In this document: piece by piece, positions 15,541 to 22,690 of the stretch
Position numbering within the stretch: position 1 is the stretch's first letter
How the letters are laid out: each line of letters begins with the position of its first letter
Assembly: GCA_964448245.1 (NCBI GenBank)
Contig: CAYUWF010000031.1
Location: forward strand, 1-22,917
Source: DATEVL01 sp964448245
GTDB lineage: Bacteria; Chloroflexota; Anaerolineae; Anaerolineales; E44-bin32
Length of the DNA: 22,917 nt
Direction: 5' to 3'
The notes under the pieces: model-generated
Told to the model about the DNA's origin: nothing
Databases searched by the model: none
The model's input: the letters and a program-made list of their open reading frames with translations, nothing else
Position numbers and translations under genes: made by a program

Positions 15541-16431
15541 ATGCCCGTCTACAACGAGCTCTCCGAGCTGACCGTCCCGGCCAGCGTGCTCACCCTGGGA
15601 TCCTTCGACGGCCTGCACCTCGGGCATCAAGCGCTGATCCGTTCGCTGGTCGAGGGCGGCCGCCGGGCGCATCTGCCGGCGGTGGTCGTCACGTTCTACC
15701 CGCACCCTTCGGTCGTGTTGCGCGGCCGGCGTCCCGCCTTCTACATCACCCGCCCGGCGGAGAAGGCGGCGCGGCTGGCGGCCTTGGGCGTCGACCATGT
15801 CGTCACGCAGCGCTTCGACGAAGAGCTTTCGCGCGTTTCGGCGGCCGAGTTCCTCGACCGCCTGCAGGCGCAGCTGCACTTCCGTCAGATGTGGATTGGC
15901 GAGGACTTCGCGCTGGGCCACGAGCGCGAGGGCAATCGGCTCTTTCTGCGGCGGGAGGCGGAAGGCCGGGGATTCGAGCTGCACGAGGTATCCCCGATGA
16001 AGGTCGGCGGGGAGGTTGTGAGCTCGACGCGCGTGCGCGAGGCGCTGCGGGCCGGGGACGTGGCGCGGGTCGCCACGTACCTCGGGCGGCCGTTCGTCCT
16101 GCGCGGGCCGGTGGTGCGCGGGGCGGCGCGCGGCAAGGCGCTCGGGATTCCCACGGCCAATATCGCCCTGCACGAAGAGCAGGCCTACCCCGGAGAGGGC
16201 GTCTACGCCTGCTGGGCCGAACTCCCGCAGGGTCGCCAGAAGGCCGTGGCCAACGTCGGCATCCGGCCGACGTTCGACGAGGCGCTGCCGTCGCCGGTGG
16301 TGGAGGCTCACGTGCTCGACTGGGACGGGGACCTGTACGACCAGGAGATCGGCCTGGCCTTCATCGCGCGCCTGCGGGACGAGCAGCGCTTCCCGAGCCG
16401 TGAGGCGCTCGTCGAGCAGATCGGCCGCGAC
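15541..16431 (+). CDS. ribF: Bifunctional riboflavin kinase / FAD synthetase (3' end lost in the gap)
   Basis: Makes FMN and FAD from riboflavin and ATP. The N-terminal nucleotidyltransferase domain contains LGSFDGLHLGHQALI (19-33), TFYPHPS (51-57), EDFALGHEREGN (121-132) and SSTRVREAL (161-169). The kinase domain contains GKALGIPTANI (198-208), GVYACW (220-225), NVGIRPTF (238-245) and the catalytic-type glutamate in VEAHVLD (E255). Residues 1-297 are visible up to the N run; RibF proteins are usually about 305-320 long, so only a short tail is missing. ATG 15541 comes 13 bases after truB. I see no FMN riboswitch, which would not be expected inside this operon. Confidence 0.95.
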
Positions 16432-16531
16432 NNNNNNNNNNNNNNNNNNNNNNNNNNNNNNNNNNNNNNNNNNNNNNNNNNNNNNNNNNNNNNNNNNNNN
16501 NNNNNNNNNNNNNNNNNNNNNNNNNNNNNNN
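16432..16531. other. Assembly gap (100 Ns)
   Basis: Exactly 100 Ns, the conventional placeholder for a scaffold join of unknown length. Frames reading through it are artefacts. The true distance between ribF and the next gene, and any gene lost between them, cannot be known from this sequence. Confidence 0.98.
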
Positions 16532-16569
16532 GCGATCCCCTCCGGGATGCGAAGCGCGATGTCGACTGA
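16532..16569 (+). other. Possible 3' end of ribF or of a gene hidden in the gap
   Basis: After the gap one frame reads DPLRDAKRDVD and stops at TGA 16567-16569, overlapping the start of the ThyX-like gene by 11 bases. Overlapping stops and starts are the rule in this operon, so this may be the tail of ribF or of an unseen gene. It is too short to identify. Confidence 0.3.
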
Positions 16570-17983
16570 TCCGCTTCGCCAGGTCTACCTGCTGAGCCCG
16601 CGTCGGCTCAGCCCGGAGACCATCGCCGTCACCTTCGCCAAGACCTCCCGCTCGCCGCTGTCCTTCCGCGAGATCGCCGATGAACTGAACGAGGCCAAGT
16701 CGGCCGCCTTCCATGAGAAATGGGTCGTCGGCTACGGGCATGCCTCGGTGGCCGAGCATGCCGTGCTGCATCTGGCCTTCGAGAACGTCTCGCGCCTGGC
16801 GATCGAATGTATCGAGTCCAACCGGCTGGCTTCTTACACCGAGAAGTCGACACGATACCAGAAGTGGGACCCCGGTGCGTTCCACCTCGCGGCGGAAGTG
16901 CGGGGGCATCCGCTGGAGGCAACCTACCGCGCCACGTGCGAGGCGCTCTTTGCCGCCTACCGTGATTCGCTCGAACCGGTGCGGGCGGTGGTGCAGCGTC
17001 TCACCCCGCGGCAGGAGGGCGAGAGCGACGAACGCTGGAACGGACGAATCCAGGCCCGCGACGTGGACGTGTGTCGCTTCCTCCTCCCGGCGGCGGCGCT
17101 GGCCAACGTCGGCATGACGGCCAACGCGCGCACGCTGGAGCACGGCATCCGCAAGATGCTCTCCCATCCTCTCGAAGAGGTGCGCCAGATCGGGCAGGAG
17201 ACGAAGGCAGCGGCATCCGCCGAGGTGCCCACCCTTTTGAAGTACGCCGATCTACAGCCCTACCTGGCCGAGCTGCGGGACGGGTTGACGGCGTGGGTCG
17301 ATGAAGAGGCGAATTCGACCGAATGCGAGGCGGTGCGCCTACTGCAGATGATCCCCTCCTCGGAGGAGATGGTCCTGGCGGCGGCGCTCTTCCCTTACGG
17401 CGAGGCGCCCCTGGAGAAGCTCGTCGAGCGGATGCGAGGCCTTCCCCCGGCGGACAAGGCAGCGCTGGCGCAGGCCGTGTTGGGCGGCCGCGACCGCCAC
17501 GAGGCGCCCGTACGAAGCCTGGAACACACGGCGTTCACCTTCGAGGTCGTTCTCGACCAGGGTGCCTACCTAGAACTCAAGCGACATCGCATGATGAGCC
17601 AGACTCCGCAGCGCCTCTCCACCCGTCTGGGATACACCATCCCGCGCCTGATGACCGAGGCCGGGTTGGAGGAAAGGTACCGGGCCTCGATGGAGGCGGC
17701 CGCCCGGGGCTATGAGGTGCTGGCGGCCTGGAACCCGGACGTGGCGTCCTATGTCGTCCCCAACGCCTTTCGCCGAAGGGTGGCGCTGACGATGAACCTG
17801 CGTGAGGCGTTTCACTTCTGCGAGCTGCGCGCCGCGCCGAAGGCCCACTTCTCAATTCGACTCATCGCCTTTCGCATGGCGGAGGTGCTACGCGAGGCCG
17901 TGCCGTTGCTCGGCGGCTACCTGCGGTTGCCGGAAGGCACGAGCTGGAAGGAGATCGAGAGGGAGCATTTCACCGTCGCGTGA
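16559..17983 (+). CDS. Double-length ThyX-like FAD-dependent thymidylate synthase family protein
   Basis: Related to ThyX, which makes dTMP from dUMP using FAD, NADPH and methylene-tetrahydrofolate. Standard ThyX has about 220-250 residues and works as a tetramer; this protein has 474 and carries the family pattern twice. N half: GHASVAEHAVLHLAFENVSR (60-79), then SNRLASYTEKSTRY (87-100) and LPAAALANVGMTANARTLEH (176-195). C half: RSLEHTAFTFEVVLDQGAY (319-337), then RHRMMSQTPQRLSTRLGY (342-359) and TMNLREAFHFCELR (411-424). Against the ThyX motif RHRxxSxNExSxR, the N half keeps spacing and E, S, R but has SN for RH; the C half keeps RHR but has two extra residues later. A composite active site, or a changed reaction, is possible. 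ATG 16559 is chosen; ATG 16547 is an alternative and the start could even be in the gap. Confidence 0.82.
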   Translation: MSTDPLRQVYLLSPRRLSPETIAVTFAKTSRSPLSFREIADELNEAKSAAFHEKWVVGYGHASVAEHAVLHLAFENVSRLAIECIESNRLASYTEKSTRYQKWDPGAFHLAAEVRGHPLEATYRATCEALFAAYRDSLEPVRAVVQRLTPRQEGESDERWNGRIQARDVDVCRFLLPAAALANVGMTANARTLEHGIRKMLSHPLEEVRQIGQETKAAASAEVPTLLKYADLQPYLAELRDGLTAWVDEEANSTECEAVRLLQMIPSSEEMVLAAALFPYGEAPLEKLVERMRGLPPADKAALAQAVLGGRDRHEAPVRSLEHTAFTFEVVLDQGAYLELKRHRMMSQTPQRLSTRLGYTIPRLMTEAGLEERYRASMEAAARGYEVLAAWNPDVASYVVPNAFRRRVALTMNLREAFHFCELRAAPKAHFSIRLIAFRMAEVLREAVPLLGGYLRLPEGTSWKEIEREHFTVA

Positions 17984-18313
17984 GTGCATTCGTTTGCCTA
18001 ACCTTGTTGCCATGAGGGTCATGCCTGGCGCTCTCGACCCCTCACCCCTTCCCTCGCGAAGCAGCCCTGGGGGCCCCCCCCGGTTTGGCGGTACAGGGGT
18101 AGGTCCGCGCTCCGCCGGGGAGGGGGGATGGTATCTTTGGAAGGTGGGGGGAGCTTCCCCCCACCTTGCGAGTTACTCTCCCCTCCCCTGGAATGAAGTT
18201 GCTGTGCAATTCCCGACGTCTCAGGGGAGGGGCTAGGGGAGGGGAAGAAGGTCTTCTCCAGGTCGCCGGGAGCCGGACGCAAATAAGAGAGAAAGCCCAA
18301 GGAGGGAGTTTCG
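17984..18313. other. Non-coding spacer with GC-rich hairpin repeats
   Basis: No credible gene in these 330 bases. They hold poly-G/poly-C rich repeats: GGGGGCCCCCCCC near 18070, the hairpin at 18141-18167, and a CTCCCCTCCCC / GGGGAGGGGCTAGGGGAGGGG pair (about 18178-18189 and 18223-18243) that could fold together. The OsmC-family ribosome site AAGGAGGG (18299-18306) is at the end. No clear promoter is seen, although one is expected here. Confidence 0.55.
18141..18167. repeat. 12-bp perfect hairpin downstream of the ThyX-like gene
   Basis: Arms AAGGTGGGGGGA (18141-18152) and TCCCCCCACCTT (18156-18167) with a 3-base loop. It may end the nusA-to-ThyX transcript, but no T run follows. Its G-run/C-run character resembles the hairpin at 21597-21631, so both may belong to one dispersed family. 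Confidence 0.5.
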
Positions 18314-18733
18314 ATGCCGAAACGAAGTGCAGTGGCCGTTTGGACCGGACCCCGGGACGGCTCGGGCGAAGTCTGGCTCGGATCGGGTGAGGCGAAGCTT
18401 CGCTACACCTTCGCCACGCGGTTTGAAGAAGATCCGGGCTCGAACCCGGAGGAACTGTTGGCCGGTTCCCTGGCGTCTTGTTTCACCATGCAGTTGGCCA
18501 GCCGGCTGACGCGCGACAACGCGCCGCCGATGAGTCTGCGCGCGACGGCCGAAGTGTCGATCGACAAGGTTGACGGCGATTGGACGGTCACCGGGATCGC
18601 CCTTCGGTTGCGCGGCGAGGTGCCCGGGTTGGCCCCGGCGGCGTTCGCCGAGCACGCCCAGGCCGCCAAGGAAGGCTGCCCGATCTCGCGCGCGCTGCGA
18701 GCCGTGCCGATTTCGCTGGCGATCGAGACCTGA
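18314..18733 (+). CDS. OsmC-family peroxiredoxin-like protein
   Basis: 139-residue OsmC/Ohr-family protein; members reduce organic hydroperoxides with a pair of cysteines. The signature NPEELLAGSLASCFTMQLA (44-62) places the reactive Cys at 56, and the second Cys is C122 in AKEGCPISRAL, as expected for OsmC. The beginning, KRSAVAVWTGPRDGSGEVWLG, resembles the OsmC subgroup more than Ohr. ATG 18314 sits behind a near-perfect AAGGAGGG site at ideal spacing, suggesting strong translation. It stands alone on the plus strand and converges on SURF1, with 19 bases between the stops. Confidence 0.9.
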   Translation: MPKRSAVAVWTGPRDGSGEVWLGSGEAKLRYTFATRFEEDPGSNPEELLAGSLASCFTMQLASRLTRDNAPPMSLRATAEVSIDKVDGDWTVTGIALRLRGEVPGLAPAAFAEHAQAAKEGCPISRALRAVPISLAIET

Positions 18734-18752
18734 TCGAAGCGATCCAGCGTAC

Positions 18753-19514
18753 TCAGCCGCCGGCGCGCGGTCCGCGGCGCAGCCAGAGCGCGCCGCCGAC
18801 CAGGGCAATGGCGGCAAAGGCGAACCACTGCAGCGCATACCCCAGATGGGCTCCTTCGCTCAGATCGAGCTCGGGCGCCGGGGTGGGGGCGGCCGCGCTG
18901 GGCGCGGGGCTTTCCTGCACCAGGTACACGTCCAGGACGGGGTACGGAACCTGCCGGCGGATGCCGGGGATGTGGAGCGCGCGCCACTCGAGCAGCGGCG
19001 GCTCGCCCTCGGCCGGGACACGATCGGCGAGGAAGGTGAGCGCCGGCTCGGTCTGTGACGGCATGAGGAACCCGCTTACCTCCGTCGGACCCTCCACCGA
19101 CCAGCTCTGGGAAGTCAACGCGCGGTAGTCTGTGTCGGGAATCCATCCCCGGTCGACGAGCAGCGCCGGCCCGCCAGCATCCAAGAGCAATGGCGTGACG
19201 ACGTGCACGCCTGCGATCCCATCGAGCGAACGGCTGGTCAGGTAGACCTCATGGGAGGGGTCGAACACTCCCAGCGCCGTCGCCTTGCGGTAAGCGAAGG
19301 CGTCCCCGCGTTCCAGATCCTGCGGCAGCGAGACCGCCGGCAGTTCGAGCTGGGAGCGCGCGGCATCGTTCAGGGCTCGCCGCTCGGCCAGCCGATCGAG
19401 CTGCCAGAATCCCAGGCGGATGCATCCCAGCGCGACGAAGACCGCCAGCCCGAAGAAGGCCCACCGCCGAACAGGGCGTGACGCGTGTGGGAGCGATGTC
19501 TGGGGATCTGTCAT
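18753..19514 (-). CDS. SURF1 family protein
   Basis: Membrane protein of the SURF1 family, which assists cytochrome c oxidase assembly (heme a handling). 253 residues with the usual topology: an N-terminal membrane helix (about 18-36) followed by GFWQLDRLAERRALN (35-49), an extracytoplasmic domain containing LLVDRGWIPD (118-127), and a C-terminal helix (about 225-246) introduced by HLGYALQWFAF. These are the classic SURF1 landmarks. An Ala/Pro-rich insert (204-215) sits before the second helix. The ATG at 19514 lies 26 bases after the methyltransferase stop, so it is probably third in an era-led operon. No oxidase subunit genes are in the window, but its presence implies aerobic or microaerobic respiration. 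Confidence 0.9.
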   Translation of the reverse strand: MTDPQTSLPHASRPVRRWAFFGLAVFVALGCIRLGFWQLDRLAERRALNDAARSQLELPAVSLPQDLERGDAFAYRKATALGVFDPSHEVYLTSRSLDGIAGVHVVTPLLLDAGGPALLVDRGWIPDTDYRALTSQSWSVEGPTEVSGFLMPSQTEPALTFLADRVPAEGEPPLLEWRALHIPGIRRQVPYPVLDVYLVQESPAPSAAAPTPAPELDLSEGAHLGYALQWFAFAAIALVGGALWLRRGPRAGG

Positions 19515-19540
19515 CGGCGGGAGGCTCGAGGGGCGCGGGA

Positions 19541-20449
19541 TCAGCTGGCTGCGCGCTTCCGCCGGGGAGGAGGCTTCTCGTCTTGTGCCGCCAGGCGCGC
19601 TTCGGCCAGGCGCACGTACTTCGGTTCAACCTCGTACCCGACGAAGTGCCGGCCGAGGCGCGACGCCGCCAGGCAGGTCGTGCCCGAGCCGCAGAACGGA
19701 TCGAGCACGACATCGCCGCGGAAGGTGTAGAGCTCGATCAACCGCCGCGGCAGCTCCTCGGGGAAGGGCGCCGGGTGCCCGACCTGGCGCGCCGAGGCCG
19801 CCGGGAACGACCAGACGGACTTCGTCCACTCCAGGAAGTCGTCCCGGGTGATCGTGCTGCGTCGGCCGTCGGCGGCGCGGGAAAAGGACTCCTTGGAGAA
19901 GACGAGCACGTACTCGTGGACGTCGCGCAGCACGGGGTTGGTGGCCGAGCGCCAGGAGCCCCAGGCGGTCGAGCTGCTGGCGCTGCTCCCCTTGTCCCAG
20001 ATGACCTCGCCGCGCATGTAGAACCCGATGTCGAGCATGTCCTGGATGATGAAGGCGTGCAGCGGGAGGTACGGCTTCCGCCCGAGATTGGCGACATTGA
20101 TGCATGCCCGTCCGCCGCTGACCAGGACGCGGTACGTCTCGGCGAAGACACGGCGAAGCAGGGCGCGGTACTCGTCGAGAGTCAGGTCCTGGTCGTACTC
20201 CTTGCCGGCGTTGTAGGGCGGGGAGGTCACCATCAGGTGGGCGCAGCCGGCCGGCAGCTCGGCCATGTCTTCAGAGGTGTGCGGCACGATGCGATCGACG
20301 GCCTCCGGCGGCACGGTCGTCTCCGGAGCCGCGCGGGCGCCTTCCGGTTTCAGGTCGCCGTACAGGCGGGCGTTGTAGAACGCGCTGGCGTCGTGGCTGA
20401 CGCGCCCAGGCGATCCGAAGGGGCTGCTGCGCGTGGCCCCGCGCTTCAT
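19541..20449 (-). CDS. Orphan site-specific DNA methyltransferase (N4-cytosine/N6-adenine, beta-class order)
   Basis: 302 residues from ATG 20449, chosen because it forms an ATGA overlap with the era stop. The catalytic motif IV TSPPYN (75-80) comes before the AdoMet-binding motif I DPFCGSGTT (250-258), with the presumed target-recognition region between, so the order is that of beta-class enzymes. SPPY is found in both N4mC and N6mA enzymes, so the base modified cannot be told. HEYVLVFSK (178-186) and the end-of-domain pattern GRHFVGYEVEPKYVRLAEARL (266 onward) are typical. The C terminus is a short basic tail PPPRRKRAAS. No restriction endonuclease gene is near, so it is more likely a solitary regulatory or protective methylase. 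A longer start at 20563 is open but would lie within era. Confidence 0.9.
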   Translation of the reverse strand: MKRGATRSSPFGSPGRVSHDASAFYNARLYGDLKPEGARAAPETTVPPEAVDRIVPHTSEDMAELPAGCAHLMVTSPPYNAGKEYDQDLTLDEYRALLRRVFAETYRVLVSGGRACINVANLGRKPYLPLHAFIIQDMLDIGFYMRGEVIWDKGSSASSSTAWGSWRSATNPVLRDVHEYVLVFSKESFSRAADGRRSTITRDDFLEWTKSVWSFPAASARQVGHPAPFPEELPRRLIELYTFRGDVVLDPFCGSGTTCLAASRLGRHFVGYEVEPKYVRLAEARLAAQDEKPPPRRKRAAS

Positions 20450-21372
20450 GAGGAAGGAGCCGGCCGGCGATCGTCGGGAGGAAGGCGGAAGCCGAATTCG
20501 GCCAACGCCTTTGGATCGCTGCGCCAATCGGGCAAGACCCGGACGCGCAGCTCGAGGTAGCACGAGCGTCCGCTCATCGTCTCGATTTCGCGCCGGGCCT
20601 CCGTTCCGATGGCCTTGAGCATCTGGCCGCCGCGTCCGATGACGATCCCTTTCTGGGACTCGCGTTCGACGAAGATGGTGGCGGCGATGCGCGCCCCTTG
20701 CTCGCCGCGCTCCTGGTACTCCTCCACCCGGACGGCCAGGCTGTGCGGCACCTCCTCCCGCAAGTGCCGCATCGCCGCCGCCCGGATCAGGTCGGCGGCG
20801 ATGTCACGTTCATGCGCGTCGGTGACCTGGTCTTCCGGAAAGTACGGCGCGCCTTCCGGAAGGGCTTCGATCAGGCGAGCCAGAAGCTCAGCGCACTGAT
20901 CCCCGCGGGTGGCGGAGATCTCCCAGAATTCCCACGCCGGGAGCAGCGAGCGGAAGGCGAGCGAGCGTCGTTCCCGTTCCGCCCCCTGAACGAGGTCGAC
21001 CTTGTTGACCGCCGCCAAGCGGCGACGGCCTTCGGGTAGCGAAGTCAGTCGCTGTGCGACGAGACGGTCCTCCCGGCGGGCAGGTTCGGACATGTCGAAC
21101 AGCGCCAGGATGACGTCGGCGTCATCGATCGCCTGCTGGGCGGCCAGGTTGAGCGCCTCGCCCAGGCGGTGTTGCGGCAGGTGCAGCCCCGGGGTGTCGA
21201 CGAACACCACCTGAGCTTCGGGCACAGTCAGGATCCCGAGCTGCACTCGCCGCGTCGTCTGCGGCCGCGGCGAAACCGCCGCCACCAGCTGGCTCAGGTA
21301 GCGGTTCAGCAGGGTCGACTTCCCCACGTTGGGGCGGCCGGCGAGCGCGACGTATCCGGAACGGTGTGTCAT
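20446..21372 (-). CDS. era: GTPase Era
   Basis: Essential GTPase that binds 16S rRNA near its 3' end and acts in 30S assembly. 308 residues from ATG 21372, the usual length. Motifs: G1 GRPNVGKS (12-19), G2 region SPRPQTTRRV (34-43), G3 DTPG (59-62), G4 NKVD (123-126), G5 SAT (153-155). The C-terminal KH domain contains KGIVIGRGGQMLKAIGTEAR (241-260) and LRVRVLPDWR (275-284). ATG 21372 is preferred to the upstream in-frame ATGs at 21420 and 21393 because a good promoter predicts a start of transcription near 21385. First gene of a minus-strand operon with the methyltransferase (ATGA overlap) and SURF1. Confidence 0.94.
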   Translation of the reverse strand: MTHRSGYVALAGRPNVGKSTLLNRYLSQLVAAVSPRPQTTRRVQLGILTVPEAQVVFVDTPGLHLPQHRLGEALNLAAQQAIDDADVILALFDMSEPARREDRLVAQRLTSLPEGRRRLAAVNKVDLVQGAERERRSLAFRSLLPAWEFWEISATRGDQCAELLARLIEALPEGAPYFPEDQVTDAHERDIAADLIRAAAMRHLREEVPHSLAVRVEEYQERGEQGARIAATIFVERESQKGIVIGRGGQMLKAIGTEARREIETMSGRSCYLELRVRVLPDWRSDPKALAEFGFRLPPDDRRPAPSS

Positions 21373-21391
21373 GGCCGACGGTGCGGACCTC

Positions 21392-21420
21392 ATTCTGGGT
21401 TCAACGCGCCGGGCTGTCAA
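21392..21420 (-). promoter_or_regulatory. sigma70-type promoter for era
   Basis: Minus strand: a perfect TTGACA (21420-21415), 17-base spacer, and CAGAAT (21397-21392, 4 of 6). Predicted transcription start near 21385, giving a leader of about 13 bases before ATG 21372. This placement rules out the two upstream ATG codons as the main start. Confidence 0.6.
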
Positions 21421-21729
21421 GGCGCTGAATGAGTTCAGGACATATGAGACACATTGGGATAGTTACCAGGAATGGAGGAAGCGACTCGCCAATGCGTGAC
21501 CAGACGTCTTCGTTCCCGCCTCACCCCCTCGCCCCTTCTCCGCGGTGGGCAAGTCTTCTCGCCAAACGGATTGTGCGGAGAGGGGGACGGAGTCTTGGAG
21601 GGGTGGGGGGCCTTCGGCCCCCAACCCCTCCAGAAAACCTCGGCGATGGCCGCTCTCCTTGTCCCAGATGCATCTGGACCCGCGCTGGCGCTCCCTCTCC
21701 ACAGCAGGCCCGCCGGACGGCGCGGTCGG
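21421..21729. other. Non-coding spacer between divergent era and tupA
   Basis: No credible gene. The first 60 bases (about 21428-21475) are strikingly less GC-rich than the surroundings. From about 21500 the DNA becomes repeat-like: GTTCCCGCCTCACCCCC near 21500 resembles, in reverse, the GGGGTGAGGTGGGAAC piece of the element at the right end of the window, and a long G/C hairpin sits at 21597-21631. The tupA promoter begins at 21730. Confidence 0.5.
21597..21631. repeat. 16-bp G/C hairpin
   Basis: Left arm 21597-21612 (GGAGGGGTGGGGGGCC) pairs with right arm 21616-21631 (GGCCCCCAACCCCTCC) with one mismatch and a TTC loop; a further T-A pair closes the base. It is followed by AGAAAA, not a T run. 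It lies between divergent promoters, where neither strand needs a terminator, so a mobile-repeat origin is likely. Confidence 0.5.
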
Positions 21730-21758
21730 TTGACACGCCCTTCGGGGGTCGTTATGCT
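21730..21758 (+). promoter_or_regulatory. sigma70-type promoter for tupA
   Basis: TTGACA (21730-21735) is a perfect -35; exactly 17 bases later TATGCT (21753-21758) matches the -10 consensus at 4 of 6. Transcription should begin near 21765. This is one of the two best -35 elements in the window and would be strong unless repressed. Confidence 0.68.
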
Positions 21759-21772
21759 ATGCGGACATAACG
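21750..21772. promoter_or_regulatory. Palindromic operator overlapping the tupA -10 (ModE-box-like)
   Basis: Arms CGTTATG (21750-21756) and CATAACG (21766-21772) are perfectly complementary with a 9-base centre. The site covers the -10 and the likely start of transcription, the normal place for a repressor. ModE boxes, used by molybdate/tungstate-sensing repressors, are palindromes with CGTTATAT...ATATAACG arms, so the outer CGTTAT/ATAACG match well. Which regulator binds is inference; no modE-like gene is in the window. Confidence 0.55.
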
Positions 21773-21787
21773 CCCTCCGGAGGCATC

Positions 21788-22690
21788 ATGCTTTCGAGTC
21801 GGAACGTCAAGCTGTCCCTGTTGCTTTCTGCCCTGGTGCTGGCCTCGTGCGAGCCGGCGGCTCCGGCGGCTCCACAGGCCCTGCGATTAGCAACAACGAC
21901 TAGCACGTACGACTCGGGCTTGCTGGACGCGATCCTGCCGGTGTTCGAGCAGGCGTACAACGTCGACGTCGACGTCATCGCCGTGGGGACGGGCCAGGCG
22001 ATTGAGATCGGCAGGAGCGGCGACGCGGATGTCCTCCTGGTCCACAGTCGGAGGCTGGAAGATGCCTTTGTTGCCGACGGCTACGGGGTCGAGCGTTTTC
22101 CGGTGATGTTCAATGATTTCGTCCTGGTCGGCCCGCAGGCGGATCCGGCCGGGATCGCCGGGGCGAAGACGGGGCCGGAAGTGCTGCAGCGCATCTACGA
22201 CTCGCAGTCGACGTTCGTCTCGCGCGGGGATGACTCGGGCACCTACGCCAAGGAGAAGGCCCTATGGGAAGCCGCCGGCCTCGCGCCGGCCCTGACCGAT
22301 GGCTGGTACCTGTCGATCGGCCAGGGAATGGGGGAGACCCTGCAGTTCGCCAACGAGGAGCAAGGCTACACCCTGGCGGACCGCGGCACGTACCTGAGTA
22401 TGGCAGAAACGTTGCCGGACCTGACGGTCCTCTTCGGCGGCGAGACGATCGCCGAGAACCCGGATCCGGCGATGCGCAATCCTTACAGCGTGATCCAGGT
22501 GAAGCCCGCCGACCCGCAGGCGCCGGCGGCCCAGGCGGCCGAAGAATTCATCGCCTGGTTGACGTCCATCGAGACCCAGGATCTGATCCAAGGGTACGGC
22601 GTCGACAAATACGCCCAGCCGCTCTTCTACCCGTCTTCTGCGGCATGGTGTGAGGCGAAGGGAGCGGATTCGCCGGGATGCTCCTCCTAG
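21788..22690 (+). CDS. tupA: Tungstate ABC transporter substrate-binding lipoprotein (TupA-like)
   Basis: Captures tungstate outside the membrane for an ABC importer, supplying tungsten or molybdenum enzymes. 300 residues: a lipoprotein signal ending LVLASC (Cys21), then the TupA landmarks ATTTSTYDSGLLDAILPVFE (35-54), VIAVGTGQAIEIGRSGDADVLLVHS (63-87 region), VMFNDFVLVGP (106-116), SRGDDSGTYAKEKALW (145-160) and GWYLSIGQGMGETLQFANE (172-190). TTTST and SRGDDSGT contain the polar residues expected to bind the oxyanion. ATG 21788 is preceded by GGAGG (21779-21783). The promoter and a ModE-like operator lie just upstream. The permease (tupB) and ATPase (tupC) that usually follow are not found in the 227 bases left; a mobile element lies there. 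The stop codon is within that element's terminal repeat. Confidence 0.9.
   Translation: MLSSRNVKLSLLLSALVLASCEPAAPAAPQALRLATTTSTYDSGLLDAILPVFEQAYNVDVDVIAVGTGQAIEIGRSGDADVLLVHSRRLEDAFVADGYGVERFPVMFNDFVLVGPQADPAGIAGAKTGPEVLQRIYDSQSTFVSRGDDSGTYAKEKALWEAAGLAPALTDGWYLSIGQGMGETLQFANEEQGYTLADRGTYLSMAETLPDLTVLFGGETIAENPDPAMRNPYSVIQVKPADPQAPAAQAAEEFIAWLTSIETQDLIQGYGVDKYAQPLFYPSSAAWCEAKGADSPGCSS

Noticed and set aside
15528..15541. FMN riboswitch before ribF
   Set aside because: Only 13 bases separate truB and ribF; there is no room for the aptamer.
16400..16569. A fusion of ribF with the ThyX-like protein reading through the N run
   Set aside because: The two genes are in different frames relative to the 100 Ns, the gap length is a placeholder, and the ThyX-like protein has its own ATG after the gap.
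19450..20563. The methyltransferase as part of a restriction-modification or phage-defence island
   Set aside because: Neighbours are era and SURF1, and no nuclease, helicase or toxin-like gene is present in the window.
21730..21788. Molybdenum/tungsten cofactor riboswitch before tupA
   Set aside because: The leader from the predicted start is only about 23 bases, far too short; the palindrome fits a protein operator better.
21472..21903. 143-codon plus-strand frame before and within tupA
   Set aside because: It overlaps the tupA start in another frame, runs through a hairpin repeat and has no signal or motif.
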